Below are positions 48,293 through 56,015 of a DNA stretch of 64,000 nucleotides, piece by piece. Origin of the DNA: Variovorax sp. N23 (lineage in GTDB: Bacteria; Pseudomonadota; Gammaproteobacteria; Burkholderiales; Burkholderiaceae_C). Positions within the stretch are counted from its first letter, which is position 1. Each line of letters begins with the position of its first letter. The notes beneath the pieces were generated by a model. The model had not been told where the DNA came from, ran no database searches, and was given only the letters and a program-made list of their open reading frames with translations. The DNA is taken from contig NZ_JAOOPY010000006.1 in the NCBI RefSeq assembly GCF_025486315.1, forward strand, positions 1 through 64,000, in the 5' to 3' direction. The translations under genes were made by a program, and so were the position numbers.

Positions 48293-49018
48293 ATGAAAAA
48301 ATCACTCTTCGCGCTGGCGGCCGTCGCGGCCTTGGGGTCGGGCAGCGCCATGGCACAGAACGCGGGCGATTGGGTGCTGGGCGCCGGCTGGATGCACTTC
48401 GCACCGCAGGATTCCAGCACGCCGCTGCGCTTCACCTCCCCGATCAACGCCGTCGTGCCGGGCTCCGGCGCCAGCGTCGGTAGCTCGGACACGCTGGGCC
48501 TGACCACCACCTATTTCTTCGACAGCAGTTGGGCGGTCGAAGGCGTGTTCGGCATCCCGCCGACATTCAAGCTGGCGGGCGAGGGCTCGCTGGCGTCGCT
48601 GGGCAAGCTCGGCGACGCCAAGCAGTGGAGCCCGACGCTGCTGGCCAAGTACTACTTCGGCAACGGCAACGATGCGTTTCGACCCTTCGTCGGTGCGGGC
48701 GCCACCTACGTCTGGTACAGCGACGTCAACCTGACGTCGAACCTGCAGAACACCCTGGGCGGCCGGCTGGGGCGTCCGGCGGGCAGCACCAGCACCAAGG
48801 CGAAGCTCGGCGACTCGTTCGCACCGGTCGTCAACATCGGCGCGGGCTACCAGATCGACAAGCACTGGGGCGTGTCCTTCTCGGTGTCGTACATCCCGCT
48901 GAAGACCAAGGCGAAGCTCACCACCCGCACGGCGGCAGGCACCACCATCGGCACCAGCGAGACCAAGCTCACGCTGAACCCGATCGTGACCTACCTGCAG
49001 GCAACCTACCGCTTCTGA
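48293..49018 (+). CDS. OmpW-family outer membrane protein
   Basis: 241 residues. A signal peptide [21 protein letters not shown] is followed by an eight-strand barrel pattern: [14 protein letters not shown], the conserved [60 protein letters not shown] and a terminal YLQATYRF with the C-terminal Phe needed for barrel insertion. OmpW proteins form small hydrophobic channels. CGGAG precedes the ATG. It ends at a strong terminator. Confidence 0.92.
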   Translation: MKKSLFALAAVAALGSGSAMAQNAGDWVLGAGWMHFAPQDSSTPLRFTSPINAVVPGSGASVGSSDTLGLTTTYFFDSSWAVEGVFGIPPTFKLAGEGSLASLGKLGDAKQWSPTLLAKYYFGNGNDAFRPFVGAGATYVWYSDVNLTSNLQNTLGGRLGRPAGSTSTKAKLGDSFAPVVNIGAGYQIDKHWGVSFSVSYIPLKTKAKLTTRTAAGTTIGTSETKLTLNPIVTYLQATYRF

Positions 49019-49033
49019 GCCTCGTCCGAATAG

Positions 49034-49061
49034 AAAACGCCGCGCAGTGCGCGGCGTTTTT
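49034..49061. terminator. Bidirectional terminator between ompW-like and GST genes
   Basis: AAAACGCCGCGC-N3-GCGCGGCGTTTT, 12-bp arms with a T-run on both strands. It ends the OmpW-like gene from the left and the glutathione S-transferase gene from the right. Confidence 0.9.
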
Positions 49062-49079
49062 CATGGCCGTGGAGGGTGC

Positions 49080-49769
49080 TCAGTTCTGCAGCCGATACGG
49101 CTCGTCTTCCACGACGAATTGATGCTCCGCCAGCGCCGCGTCGGTCCAGGCCCTGACCGATGGCAAGGCATGCACGCGCGCCACGTATTCCGCGATGGCC
49201 GGCGGCACCGGCAGCGCGTAGGTCTTCAGGCGCGAGGCCATCGGCGCGAAGTAGGCGTCGGCAATGCTGAAGTCGCCCAGCAGCATCGGCCCGCCGTGCT
49301 GCGCCAGCAGGCCGCCCCACAGCTGCACCAGCCGCGCGAGCTCTTGGCGCACGTTGGCCCGGTCGCGCAGCAGCAACCGGCCCTGGGAGGCGAGTTCGGC
49401 CTCGATGTTCATGCCGCAATGGTTGCGGATTGCGCGGAAGCCCGCGTGCATCTCGGCGCAGGCGCTGCGGGCCTGCGCGCGGCGGGTCTTGTCGGCGGGC
49501 CACAGCGCCTTGTCGGGGAAGGACTCGGCCAGGTACTCGGCGATGGCCAGCGTGTCGGACACGACGATGTCGCCGTCGACCAGGAACGGCACCGTGCCGG
49601 CGGGGTTGATGGTCCGCACGGCCTTCTTGAAGGCGGCGTCGGGGCTGGAGAAGTCCGGGCCGAAGCGCACCATGACTTCCTCGAACGGAATGCCGGCCTG
49701 CGTCATGAGCACCCAGGGGCGCATGGACCAGGACGAGTAGTTCTTGTTGCCGATGTAGAGCTTGAACAT
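49080..49769 (-). CDS. Glutathione S-transferase family protein
   Basis: 229 residues. Thioredoxin-fold N-terminal domain with NYSSWSMRPW (catalytic Ser/Tyr region), the cis-proline GTVPFLVDG and the glutathione-binding SDTLAIAEYLAE, then an all-helical C-terminal domain ending in LPSVRAW. The ATG at 49769 follows GGGGA. Two near-identical 22-bp repeats lie just upstream. The substrate is unknown. Confidence 0.92.
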   Translation of the reverse strand: MFKLYIGNKNYSSWSMRPWVLMTQAGIPFEEVMVRFGPDFSSPDAAFKKAVRTINPAGTVPFLVDGDIVVSDTLAIAEYLAESFPDKALWPADKTRRAQARSACAEMHAGFRAIRNHCGMNIEAELASQGRLLLRDRANVRQELARLVQLWGGLLAQHGGPMLLGDFSIADAYFAPMASRLKTYALPVPPAIAEYVARVHALPSVRAWTDAALAEHQFVVEDEPYRLQN

Positions 49770-49804
49770 GGCGGTTTCCCCATTCAAAACATCCGATGCT
49801 AGCG

Positions 49805-49848
49805 GCGAAGCACTGCGCGATTGATGTCCAAGCGCAGCGCGATTGATG
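49805..49848 (-). repeat. Two 22-bp tandem repeats upstream of the GST gene
   Basis: On the minus strand CATCAATCGCGC occurs twice, 22 bp apart, with similar flanks (18 of 22 bases match). Two helical turns between copies suit a regulator binding on one face of the promoter. The repeats lie between the mgtC-like stop and the GST start. Confidence 0.4.
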
Positions 49849-49851
49849 CGC

Positions 49852-50421
49852 TCAGCGCGGCGGCGGCCGGTCGTCCGACGAACCTGCGATGCGCCGCTCG
49901 TCGCCGGCGCTCTCCGGCGGCGACTGGCCGGGACCGACGAAGCGCTCCAGCAGCGCCACCACGCGCGGCACCAGCGACAGCACCGCCAGCGCCAGCAGCG
50001 TGCTCAGGATGGCCGTCGTTTCCCGGCCGAGCCCGCAGGCCATGCCGATGGCGGCGGTCATCCACAGGCCGGCGGCGGTGGTCAGGCCCTGCACCTGCTG
50101 CTCGTCGCGGCCGTGCTTGAGGATGGTGCCCGCGCACAGGAAGCCGACACCCGCCACCAGCCCCTGGATCACACGGCTCATGTCGGCCGGCACGATGCCG
50201 GTCTGTTGCGGGATCAGCACGAACAGCGCCGAGCCGACCGCCACCAGCATGTGCGTGCGCACGCCGGCCGCCTTGCCCTGCTGCTCGCGCTCGAAGCCGA
50301 GCGCGAAACCCAGCACGCTCGCGAGCGTGAGACGCACCCCGATGCGGGTGAACTGGGCGCCGTCGCCGGCGTCCGAAAACTCGGCCGCGACGGTGTCGAG
50401 CACCACGTCCACCCAGGCCAT
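49852..50421 (-). CDS. MgtC/SapB-family membrane protein
   Basis: 189 residues. About five membrane helices with the family motif GFERE followed by KAAGVRTHMLVAVGSALF, VAGVGFLCAGTILK and GLTTAAGLWMTAAIGMACG. MgtC proteins affect magnesium homeostasis and ATP synthase in pathogens; the role here is not known. The ATG overlaps the slt stop by one base (TGATG). The C-terminal ~25 residues are a polar tail. Confidence 0.9.
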   Translation of the reverse strand: MAWVDVVLDTVAAEFSDAGDGAQFTRIGVRLTLASVLGFALGFEREQQGKAAGVRTHMLVAVGSALFVLIPQQTGIVPADMSRVIQGLVAGVGFLCAGTILKHGRDEQQVQGLTTAAGLWMTAAIGMACGLGRETTAILSTLLALAVLSLVPRVVALLERFVGPGQSPPESAGDERRIAGSSDDRPPPR

Positions 50422-52418
50422 CAGGGCAGGTCCTTGTTGGGCTCCGGCTCGGCGGCATCGCGCGGGCCGATGCGGCCGAGCCGGCTCCTGAGCGACTGCG
50501 GCTGCCCGCTGATGATGGCGGCGTAGTTGGTGGTGTTGGCCAGCACCTTCTTCACGTAGTCGCGCGTTTCGTTGAAGGGCACGTTCTCGGCCCAGATGGC
50601 GGCGTCGAGCACCGGCCCGTTGCGCCAGTTGCGCGGCCGGCCCGGGCCGGCGTTGTAGGCGGCCGCGGCGAGCGCCATGGAGCCGTCGAAGTCGTCGAGC
50701 GCGAGCTTGAGGTAGTTGGTGCCGATCGTGATGTTGGTTTCGCGGTCGTTGATCTGGTTGGGCGTGAAGCCCGTCAGCCCGATCTTTCGGGCGGTCCACC
50801 GCGCGGTGGCCGGCATCACCTGCATCAGGCCGGAGGCACCGACGCCCGAGCGTGCCTCCATGATGAAGCGGCTCTCCTGGCGGATCAGGCCGTAGACGTA
50901 GGCCGGGTCGAGCCCGATGTCCTGGCTCTTGCGCAGCACCGTGTCGTGGAAGGGCATCGGGAAGCGCTGCTCGATGTCGATCGCGCCCTTGGTGCGCTCG
51001 CTGGTGTTGATGCAGCGGTCCCACACCTCGCGCTGGCAGGCGAGGTCGGCGGCGGCGAGCAGTTCGCGGTCGCCCATGCCGCCGTTGTCGTGCAGGTTGG
51101 TGGCGTAGTTCCACTCGCGCACGCCCTCGGGCCGCAGGCCGATCGCGATGGCGTACAGGCCGCGCGCGAGCGACGGGTTGTTGCGTGCGGCCTGCTTCTC
51201 CTCGGGCGTGAGCGGGTCGGGCTTGGTCGGCACCACGGCGCGCTGGCCCAGGTCTTCCAGCGCCAGCAGCTCGTAGAAGCCGCGCGTGCCGGCGATGGTC
51301 TCGAGCAGCGTGCGCGCCTGGGTCTTGCGCTCGTCACCGCCCATGGCGGTGAGGGCGCGGGCGCGCCAGTAGACCCAGGTCGGGTCGTCCTGGGCCTTCT
51401 CGCTCATGGCCAGGACGGCGGCATTCACGTCCTTCCACTGGCCGGCGCGCAGGGCGGCGCGCACCTTCCAGCCGAGCATGTCGTCGGTCAGATCGCTGTT
51501 CTTCGTGACGTTGGCGAAGTAGACGTTGGCCTGCGGCGAGAGCTTGGTCGCGGCCTGCCGGCCGATGGTGCCCCACAGCCAGTTGCGCTCCTCGGCGCTG
51601 AGCATCGGCGCCCATTTGCCCTCGAGCTGGCCGGCGGCCTGGTCGGGGTCGGCGACGGCGACCTTGATGAGGGCCAGCACCACCATTTCCTTGCGGGCAC
51701 GCGATGCGGCGATGATCGCGCCGCCCAGGAACTTCGCGGCGCTGGCGTTGACCTGGTCGAACGTGGGCAGCGCATCCGGTGCGGCCAGCGTGATGGCGGC
51801 GCGCGCGGCCTGCGGCCGGTTGGCCTCGATCGCCAGACGGGCCTTCTTCCAGGCCGTCTCGGGCGTCAGCAGGCGGGAGGCGATCAGCCGGTCGGCCGCG
51901 GTCAGACAGCCGTCGTCGGCGTCGCGCTGGCGCAGCCAGGTGTCGCGCACCGATTCGACCTGTGCCTTGGTGGCCGCGCCGGTCTTGAGGACGTCCACCA
52001 GCGTCGCGTAGCACTGCACCTGCGCGTCGTCGCGCATGCGAAAGCCGGCGTACATGTCGGCGAAGCCTTCCCAGTCGCGGCGCTGGCCGAGCAGCAGCAG
52101 CCAGTCGTTGCGCAGGCGGTCTTCCTGGTAGGTGCCGGCGTAGCGCGCGAGGAAGTCCTGCACTTCGAGCGGGCTCGCTTCGTTGAGCCGCGCCTTGAGT
52201 TCCCAGTAGGCGGCCCAGGGTTCGAGCGCATGGCCGCGCGCCTGCGGCAACAGGGCGGCCAGACGCGCCTTGTCGCCGCGCTGGAAGGCCTGTTTCATCT
52301 GGACGAGCACGTCGTCGTTCGTGTTCTGCGCGCACGCGGGCTGGAACAGCGCAGCGAACGTGAGGGCGATCGCGCCGAGGAGGTGGCGCCGGGGTGCCAA
52401 AATGCCAGTAACTTGCAT
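50421..52418 (-). CDS. slt: Soluble lytic murein transglycosylase
   Basis: 665 residues. A signal peptide (residues 1-30, ending PACAQ) is followed by a long alpha-superhelical U-domain and a C-terminal goose-lysozyme-like SLT domain with the catalytic Glu in IRQESRF, GASGLMQVMPATA and AAAAYNAGPGR. It cleaves glycan strands to anhydro-MurNAc products, the substrate stream that AmpD later recycles. The start codon lies only 9 bp from that of the divergent cyclo-ligase gene. Confidence 0.95.
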   Translation of the reverse strand: MQVTGILAPRRHLLGAIALTFAALFQPACAQNTNDDVLVQMKQAFQRGDKARLAALLPQARGHALEPWAAYWELKARLNEASPLEVQDFLARYAGTYQEDRLRNDWLLLLGQRRDWEGFADMYAGFRMRDDAQVQCYATLVDVLKTGAATKAQVESVRDTWLRQRDADDGCLTAADRLIASRLLTPETAWKKARLAIEANRPQAARAAITLAAPDALPTFDQVNASAAKFLGGAIIAASRARKEMVVLALIKVAVADPDQAAGQLEGKWAPMLSAEERNWLWGTIGRQAATKLSPQANVYFANVTKNSDLTDDMLGWKVRAALRAGQWKDVNAAVLAMSEKAQDDPTWVYWRARALTAMGGDERKTQARTLLETIAGTRGFYELLALEDLGQRAVVPTKPDPLTPEEKQAARNNPSLARGLYAIAIGLRPEGVREWNYATNLHDNGGMGDRELLAAADLACQREVWDRCINTSERTKGAIDIEQRFPMPFHDTVLRKSQDIGLDPAYVYGLIRQESRFIMEARSGVGASGLMQVMPATARWTARKIGLTGFTPNQINDRETNITIGTNYLKLALDDFDGSMALAAAAYNAGPGRPRNWRNGPVLDAAIWAENVPFNETRDYVKKVLANTTNYAAIISGQPQSLRSRLGRIGPRDAAEPEPNKDLP

Positions 52419-52427
52419 CGGGGGATT

Positions 52428-53057
52428 ATGGACAAGGCACACGACGAAAACGCGGCGGATGGCCGCAAGGAAACGGCTGCTTTTCTGAAGGCTCAGCTGC
52501 GGGCAGCGCTCATCGAGCAACGCCTGACGATGCCCGACCGTGGACAGCGCGCCGATCTTTTGCAGCGCGTCATGCGCATCTGGCTGGTCGGCCGACCCGA
52601 CACGGTGATCGGCGCCTACTGGCCGATCAAGGGCGAATTCGACCCCTTGCCCGCGCTGCACCGCTGGAAGGAGGACGGCGAACTGCAGGGCGAACCGCAT
52701 CGCCGCCGCATCGGCCTGCCGGTGGTCAACCGCGACCACAAGACCCTGACCTTCCACGCGTGGTACCCGGGCTGCCCGATGGAGAACGATGCCTACGACA
52801 TCCCCAAGCCCAAGGACACCGAACTGATCGTGCCGACGCTGCTGTTCGTGCCCTGCCTGGGCTACAGCGCCGGCGGTTACCGGCTGGGCTACGGCGGCGG
52901 CTTCTACGACCGCACGCTGGCCTCGCTCGAGCCGCGGCCGTTCACGGTGGGGCTGGGCTTCACCGGCGGTTTCCTCGACGACCTCGAACCCGAGGCGCAC
53001 GACGTGCCGCTGGACGCCATCCTGAACGACAACGGCGTGGTCTGGCCGATTTCTTGA
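52428..53057 (+). CDS. 5-formyltetrahydrofolate cyclo-ligase
   Basis: 209 residues. It converts 5-formyl-THF to 5,10-methenyl-THF with ATP. Motifs: IGAYWPIKGEFD, RRIGLPVV, and the ATP-binding loop GYSAGGYRLGYGGGFYDR near the C-terminus. GGGGGA lies next to the ATG. No room for 6S RNA, which often neighbours this gene, is left upstream because slt begins 9 bp away. In this genome the gene is divergent from slt. Confidence 0.93.
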   Translation: MDKAHDENAADGRKETAAFLKAQLRAALIEQRLTMPDRGQRADLLQRVMRIWLVGRPDTVIGAYWPIKGEFDPLPALHRWKEDGELQGEPHRRRIGLPVVNRDHKTLTFHAWYPGCPMENDAYDIPKPKDTELIVPTLLFVPCLGYSAGGYRLGYGGGFYDRTLASLEPRPFTVGLGFTGGFLDDLEPEAHDVPLDAILNDNGVVWPIS

Positions 53058-53113
53058 CTCTCCCCCGAGGGCTCGCGCACTGCGTGTCGCGTCGCCTTCC
53101 CCCATCCGGGGGC

Positions 53114-53150
53114 GACACCAGCGGCCCGGCAAAGCCGGTTCCGCGGTGTC
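53114..53150. repeat. Palindromic intergenic repeat unit
   Basis: GACACC-a-GCGG-c-CCGGC-aaa-GCCGG-tt-CCGC-g-GGTGTC: a 37-nt hairpin with three helical segments, preceded by CCCCC-atc-CGGGGG. I recognise this type of element from memory as dispersed in Comamonadaceae genomes (REP-like). It fills the space between the cyclo-ligase gene and the convergent LysR gene. Confidence 0.6.
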
Positions 53151-53178
53151 TCTGGCCTGGAACACCCAGGTGCCAGCA

Positions 53179-54162
53179 TCAGTCCAGATGATCGACGGTG
53201 TCCGGGTCGGGCACCTCGCCGATGGTTTCCCGCGTGATGGCCGCCTGCTCGCGCAGCCAGTCGCAGAAGGCCTTGATCTCCGGTCGCGGCGCGCTGCGCG
53301 GGCCGATCAGCAGCCAGTAGGCCATCGGTGAATCGAGCCGGTGCTGCGGCAGCACCTCGACCAGGTCGCCGTTGGCCAGGCTCTCGGCGATGAGCGAGCT
53401 GCGCGCCAGCACCACGCCCTGGCCGGTGAGGGCGGCCTGCACCATCTGGTAGGCGTAGTTGAAGTAGAGCCAGCGCTTGGGCTGGGCGCGGCTCTGGCCG
53501 TTGTCCTCGAACCAGCGGCGCCAGGTCAGCCATTCGAGGTGCGTGCGGTGGGCGTCGCCGGCCTCGATCAGCGTGAAGCGGGCGATGTCCGCCGGCGTCC
53601 TGATGGGCGGGTTGCTCTTGATGAGCCAGGGGCTCGCCACCGGCGTGAGCGTCTCGCCGAACAGGCGGATGGCCTCCGGCGGCATGTTCTCGCGCGGGGC
53701 GTAGCGCAGCGCCAGGTCGACGTCGGCCACGTCGAGGTCGACGGCCGTGTCGCTGGCGTCGATGCGGATGTCGATGTCGGGGTTGTCGCGCTGGAAGGCT
53801 TCCAGCCGCGGGATCATCCACATCGAGGCGAAGGACGCGAAGGTGGTGAGCGACACGCTCTTGCGCCCGGCGCTCTGGCGGATCTGCCGCACCGCCCCGT
53901 CGATGCGCGGCAGCGACTGCTGCACTGCCAGCAGCAGCAGCGCCCCGGCGCTGGTCAACTCGACCGCGCGCGTGTGGCGCAGGAACAGCGCCACGCCGAC
54001 TTCCTCCTCCAGCGACTGGATCTGCCGGCTCACCGCGGACTGCGTGAGCGCCATCTCCTCGGACGCGGCCCTGAAATTGAGGTGGCGTGCGACCGCCTCG
54101 AAGGCGCGCAGGTGGCCGGCCGAGATCGGGCGGGTGCGCAGGTGGGTCTGGGAGTGCTGCAT
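53179..54162 (-). CDS. LysR-family regulator, GcvA-like
   Basis: 327 residues. The winged HTH has HLNFRAASEEMALTQSAVSR preceded by LRAFEAVARH, the GcvA-type start. The effector domain includes LTTFASFASMWMIPRLEAFQ and ADVDLALRYAP, again typical of GcvA/TrpI-type regulators. The C-terminus is slightly longer than usual and acidic. The DUF2917 gene is divergent from it (130 bp between starts), a possible target. Confidence 0.9.
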   Translation of the reverse strand: MQHSQTHLRTRPISAGHLRAFEAVARHLNFRAASEEMALTQSAVSRQIQSLEEEVGVALFLRHTRAVELTSAGALLLLAVQQSLPRIDGAVRQIRQSAGRKSVSLTTFASFASMWMIPRLEAFQRDNPDIDIRIDASDTAVDLDVADVDLALRYAPRENMPPEAIRLFGETLTPVASPWLIKSNPPIRTPADIARFTLIEAGDAHRTHLEWLTWRRWFEDNGQSRAQPKRWLYFNYAYQMVQAALTGQGVVLARSSLIAESLANGDLVEVLPQHRLDSPMAYWLLIGPRSAPRPEIKAFCDWLREQAAITRETIGEVPDPDTVDHLD

Positions 54163-54291
54163 GGATTGATGCGGGAATGGAATCAGTAGCGTACTTCCAT
54201 TTCATTGGACCGCCAATGGCAGGGCGCCGATCATTCATTCCCGAAGCGTGCCATTGCGCTTTGGAGATCCAGCCCGTCAAAGGAGTCCGCC

Positions 54292-54621
54292 ATGTCCGCC
54301 GCCCTCAGCCCTACGTCCTCGCTTTCCTCTCTGCCGTTGCCCAGCGCGGCGCTGGTCCCGCCGGCGGTTCGCCGCGGTGCCTGGCAGATCGCCGCCGGGC
54401 AGGCGATGACGCTGAAGGCGCGCAGCGAGAGCGTACTGCGGGTGCGCCAGGGGCGGCTGTGGGTCACCTGCAATGCGACCGCCCAATGGGGCAGCGAAGA
54501 CCTGGTGCTGGCGCCGGGCGAGTCGCTGGTCGTGGCGGCCGGGCAGCAGCTGGTGATGGAACCCTGGGACAGCTTCGGGGCGACCTACAGCTGGGATGGC
54601 AGCGCAGACGCGGCGGCCTGA
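54292..54621 (+). CDS. DUF2917-family protein
   Basis: 109 residues. Core of the family: GQAMTLKARSESVLRVRQGRLWVT, WGSEDLVLAPGESLVVAAGQQ, resembling a small cupin-like beta fold. No catalytic residues are known. An AAAGGAG ribosome site stands 6 nt before the ATG, the best in the window, implying good translation. Divergent from the GcvA-like LysR gene. Confidence 0.85.
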   Translation: MSAALSPTSSLSSLPLPSAALVPPAVRRGAWQIAAGQAMTLKARSESVLRVRQGRLWVTCNATAQWGSEDLVLAPGESLVVAAGQQLVMEPWDSFGATYSWDGSADAAA

Positions 54622-54627
54622 GCGCCT

Positions 54628-55029
54628 TCAGCCATTGACGTCGAAGCTCGGCCGGAGCGCCAAAAAGCGCTCCAGCGCGGCCGGGCCTTCGAGCGCATGG
54701 ATGCCCGCCATGTCGTCCGGTTCGTCGCTCTGCGCGAAACCCAGGTCGAAACGATGGTAGCGGCGCTCGGCGCGCGGGCCCTCGTACAGCACCCGCACGT
54801 CCTCGTGCCGCGCGTCCTGCCGAATCCGGTCCATCAACGGGGCCAGGGCGTCGGGCGGACCTTCGAAGTGCTGGCAGAAGTGGAGGCCGTCGAACACCAG
54901 CAGCCCCGTGATGCCGCGCTCGGCATTGCGCGCGCGCGCCTGGGCGACGATCTGGCCGACCACGGTGGGCCGCTGGCGGGGGGCGAGAACGCTGACGTAG
55001 AGAAGTTCGAGAAGTGCGGGTGCGGACAT
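54628..55029 (-). CDS. Stand-alone BLUF-domain blue-light sensor
   Basis: 133 residues, essentially one FAD-binding BLUF domain. The photoactive Tyr is in LLYVSVL, the flavin-contacting Asn in ARNAERGITGLLVF and the key Gln in FCQHFEGP, followed by DRIRQDARHEDVRVLY. There is no output domain, so signalling must be through a partner. Divergent from the FNR-like regulator gene with 88 bp between starts, so the two may form a pair. The ATG at 55029 gives the standard N-terminus. Confidence 0.88.
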   Translation of the reverse strand: MSAPALLELLYVSVLAPRQRPTVVGQIVAQARARNAERGITGLLVFDGLHFCQHFEGPPDALAPLMDRIRQDARHEDVRVLYEGPRAERRYHRFDLGFAQSDEPDDMAGIHALEGPAALERFLALRPSFDVNG

Positions 55030-55074
55030 GGACGCGAGAGAGTGGCCCAGAAGTGTAGGAAGCAGCGGCCATTC

Positions 55075-55086
55075 TTGAAATGTCAA
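55075..55086. promoter_or_regulatory. TTGA-N4-TCAA dyad between BLUF and FNR-like genes
   Basis: The inverted repeat TTGA-AATG-TCAA lies in the divergent spacer. It resembles an FNR box but has a spacer two bases too short. The regulator encoded next to it has a non-FNR recognition helix, so it may be its own operator. Confidence 0.35.
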
Positions 55087-55117
55087 AAGACACTCCCGCC
55101 GCGCCTATAGTCCCGGC

Positions 55118-55891
55118 GTGAAATTCGACGAACACACAGGGCCCACGCCCCTGCCGCCCCATTGCGACCGCCCGTGCGAAGCGTGCGGGCTGCGCGGCAA
55201 CGTGGCCTTCCTGCCGATTTCGGCCGAGGAACTGAAGGCGATCGAAGCCTTCCGGGTCGGCACCCGTCGTGTCGAGGCGGGCGGCACGGTCATCGAGGAG
55301 CATTCGCGCAGTGCCCAGCTCTACACGCTCTACGCAGGATGGGCCTTCCGCTACAAGTCGCTGAGCGACGGCCGGCGCCAGATCCTCAGTTTCCTGCTGC
55401 CGGGTGACTTCATCGGGCTGCAGGACGAGTTCGCGGAAGGGCAAACACACGGGGTGGAGGCCGCATCGGACGCGAGCTTCTGCGTGTTCGAGCGCCGCCG
55501 GCTGTGGGACCTGTTCCATGCGCAGCCCAAGCTGGGCTACGACATCACCTGGCTCGCCGCGCGTGAGGAGAAGATGATCGACGACAACCTCGTCACGACC
55601 GGCCGGCGCAATGCCGGCGAACGGGTGGCGATGCTGCTGATGCATCTCTACCGGCGGGCGGAGCGCGTGGGCATGGTGCGCGACGGCTGGGTCCCGTTCC
55701 CGTTCAACCAGCGGCACATCGCCGATGCCCTGGGGCTGTCGCTGGTGCACACCAACAAGACACTGCGGCGATTGCAGCGCATGGGGCTGCACAAGATCGA
55801 CGGCGGCTGGCTGCGCATCCTCGAGCCGCATGCGCTCGAGGCGCTGGGCGACTATTTCGAGCGGCCTTTGCGACATGTGCCACTGATCTGA
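55118..55891 (+). CDS. Crp/Fnr-family regulator with FNR-like cysteines
   Basis: 257 residues. N-terminal cysteines C16, C20 and C23 (HCDRPCEACGLRG) plus C122 (ASFCVFERR), arranged much as the [4Fe-4S] ligands of FNR, then a cyclic-nucleotide-binding-type beta roll, dimer helix and a winged HTH. The recognition helix reads LSLVHTNKTL instead of FNR's ExxSR, so it should not bind a standard FNR box. Probably an oxygen- or redox-responsive regulator. GTG start; a TATAGT hexamer ends 6 nt before it, so the transcript may be leaderless. Confidence 0.88.
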   Translation: MKFDEHTGPTPLPPHCDRPCEACGLRGNVAFLPISAEELKAIEAFRVGTRRVEAGGTVIEEHSRSAQLYTLYAGWAFRYKSLSDGRRQILSFLLPGDFIGLQDEFAEGQTHGVEAASDASFCVFERRRLWDLFHAQPKLGYDITWLAAREEKMIDDNLVTTGRRNAGERVAMLLMHLYRRAERVGMVRDGWVPFPFNQRHIADALGLSLVHTNKTLRRLQRMGLHKIDGGWLRILEPHALEALGDYFERPLRHVPLI

Positions 55892-56015
55892 GGCGCCCGC
55901 CTGGCCGAAACGGCCGCGCCTTCGCGTATCGTCGGGGCTCCTCGCCGGGAGGCGGCCGCTGCTGTCGGCTTCGTCCTCCCCCTTTCATGCCGTCACCCTG
56001 CGCCCCCTCCATTCC

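Noticed and set aside
52419..52427. 6S RNA gene next to the cyclo-ligase gene
   Set aside because: Only nine bases separate the cyclo-ligase start from slt, so there is no space for ssrS here.
55075..55086. FNR/ANR box in the BLUF-FNR spacer
   Set aside because: The half sites TTGA and TCAA are four bases apart; a true FNR box (TTGAT-N4-ATCAA) needs six. Kept only as a generic dyad.
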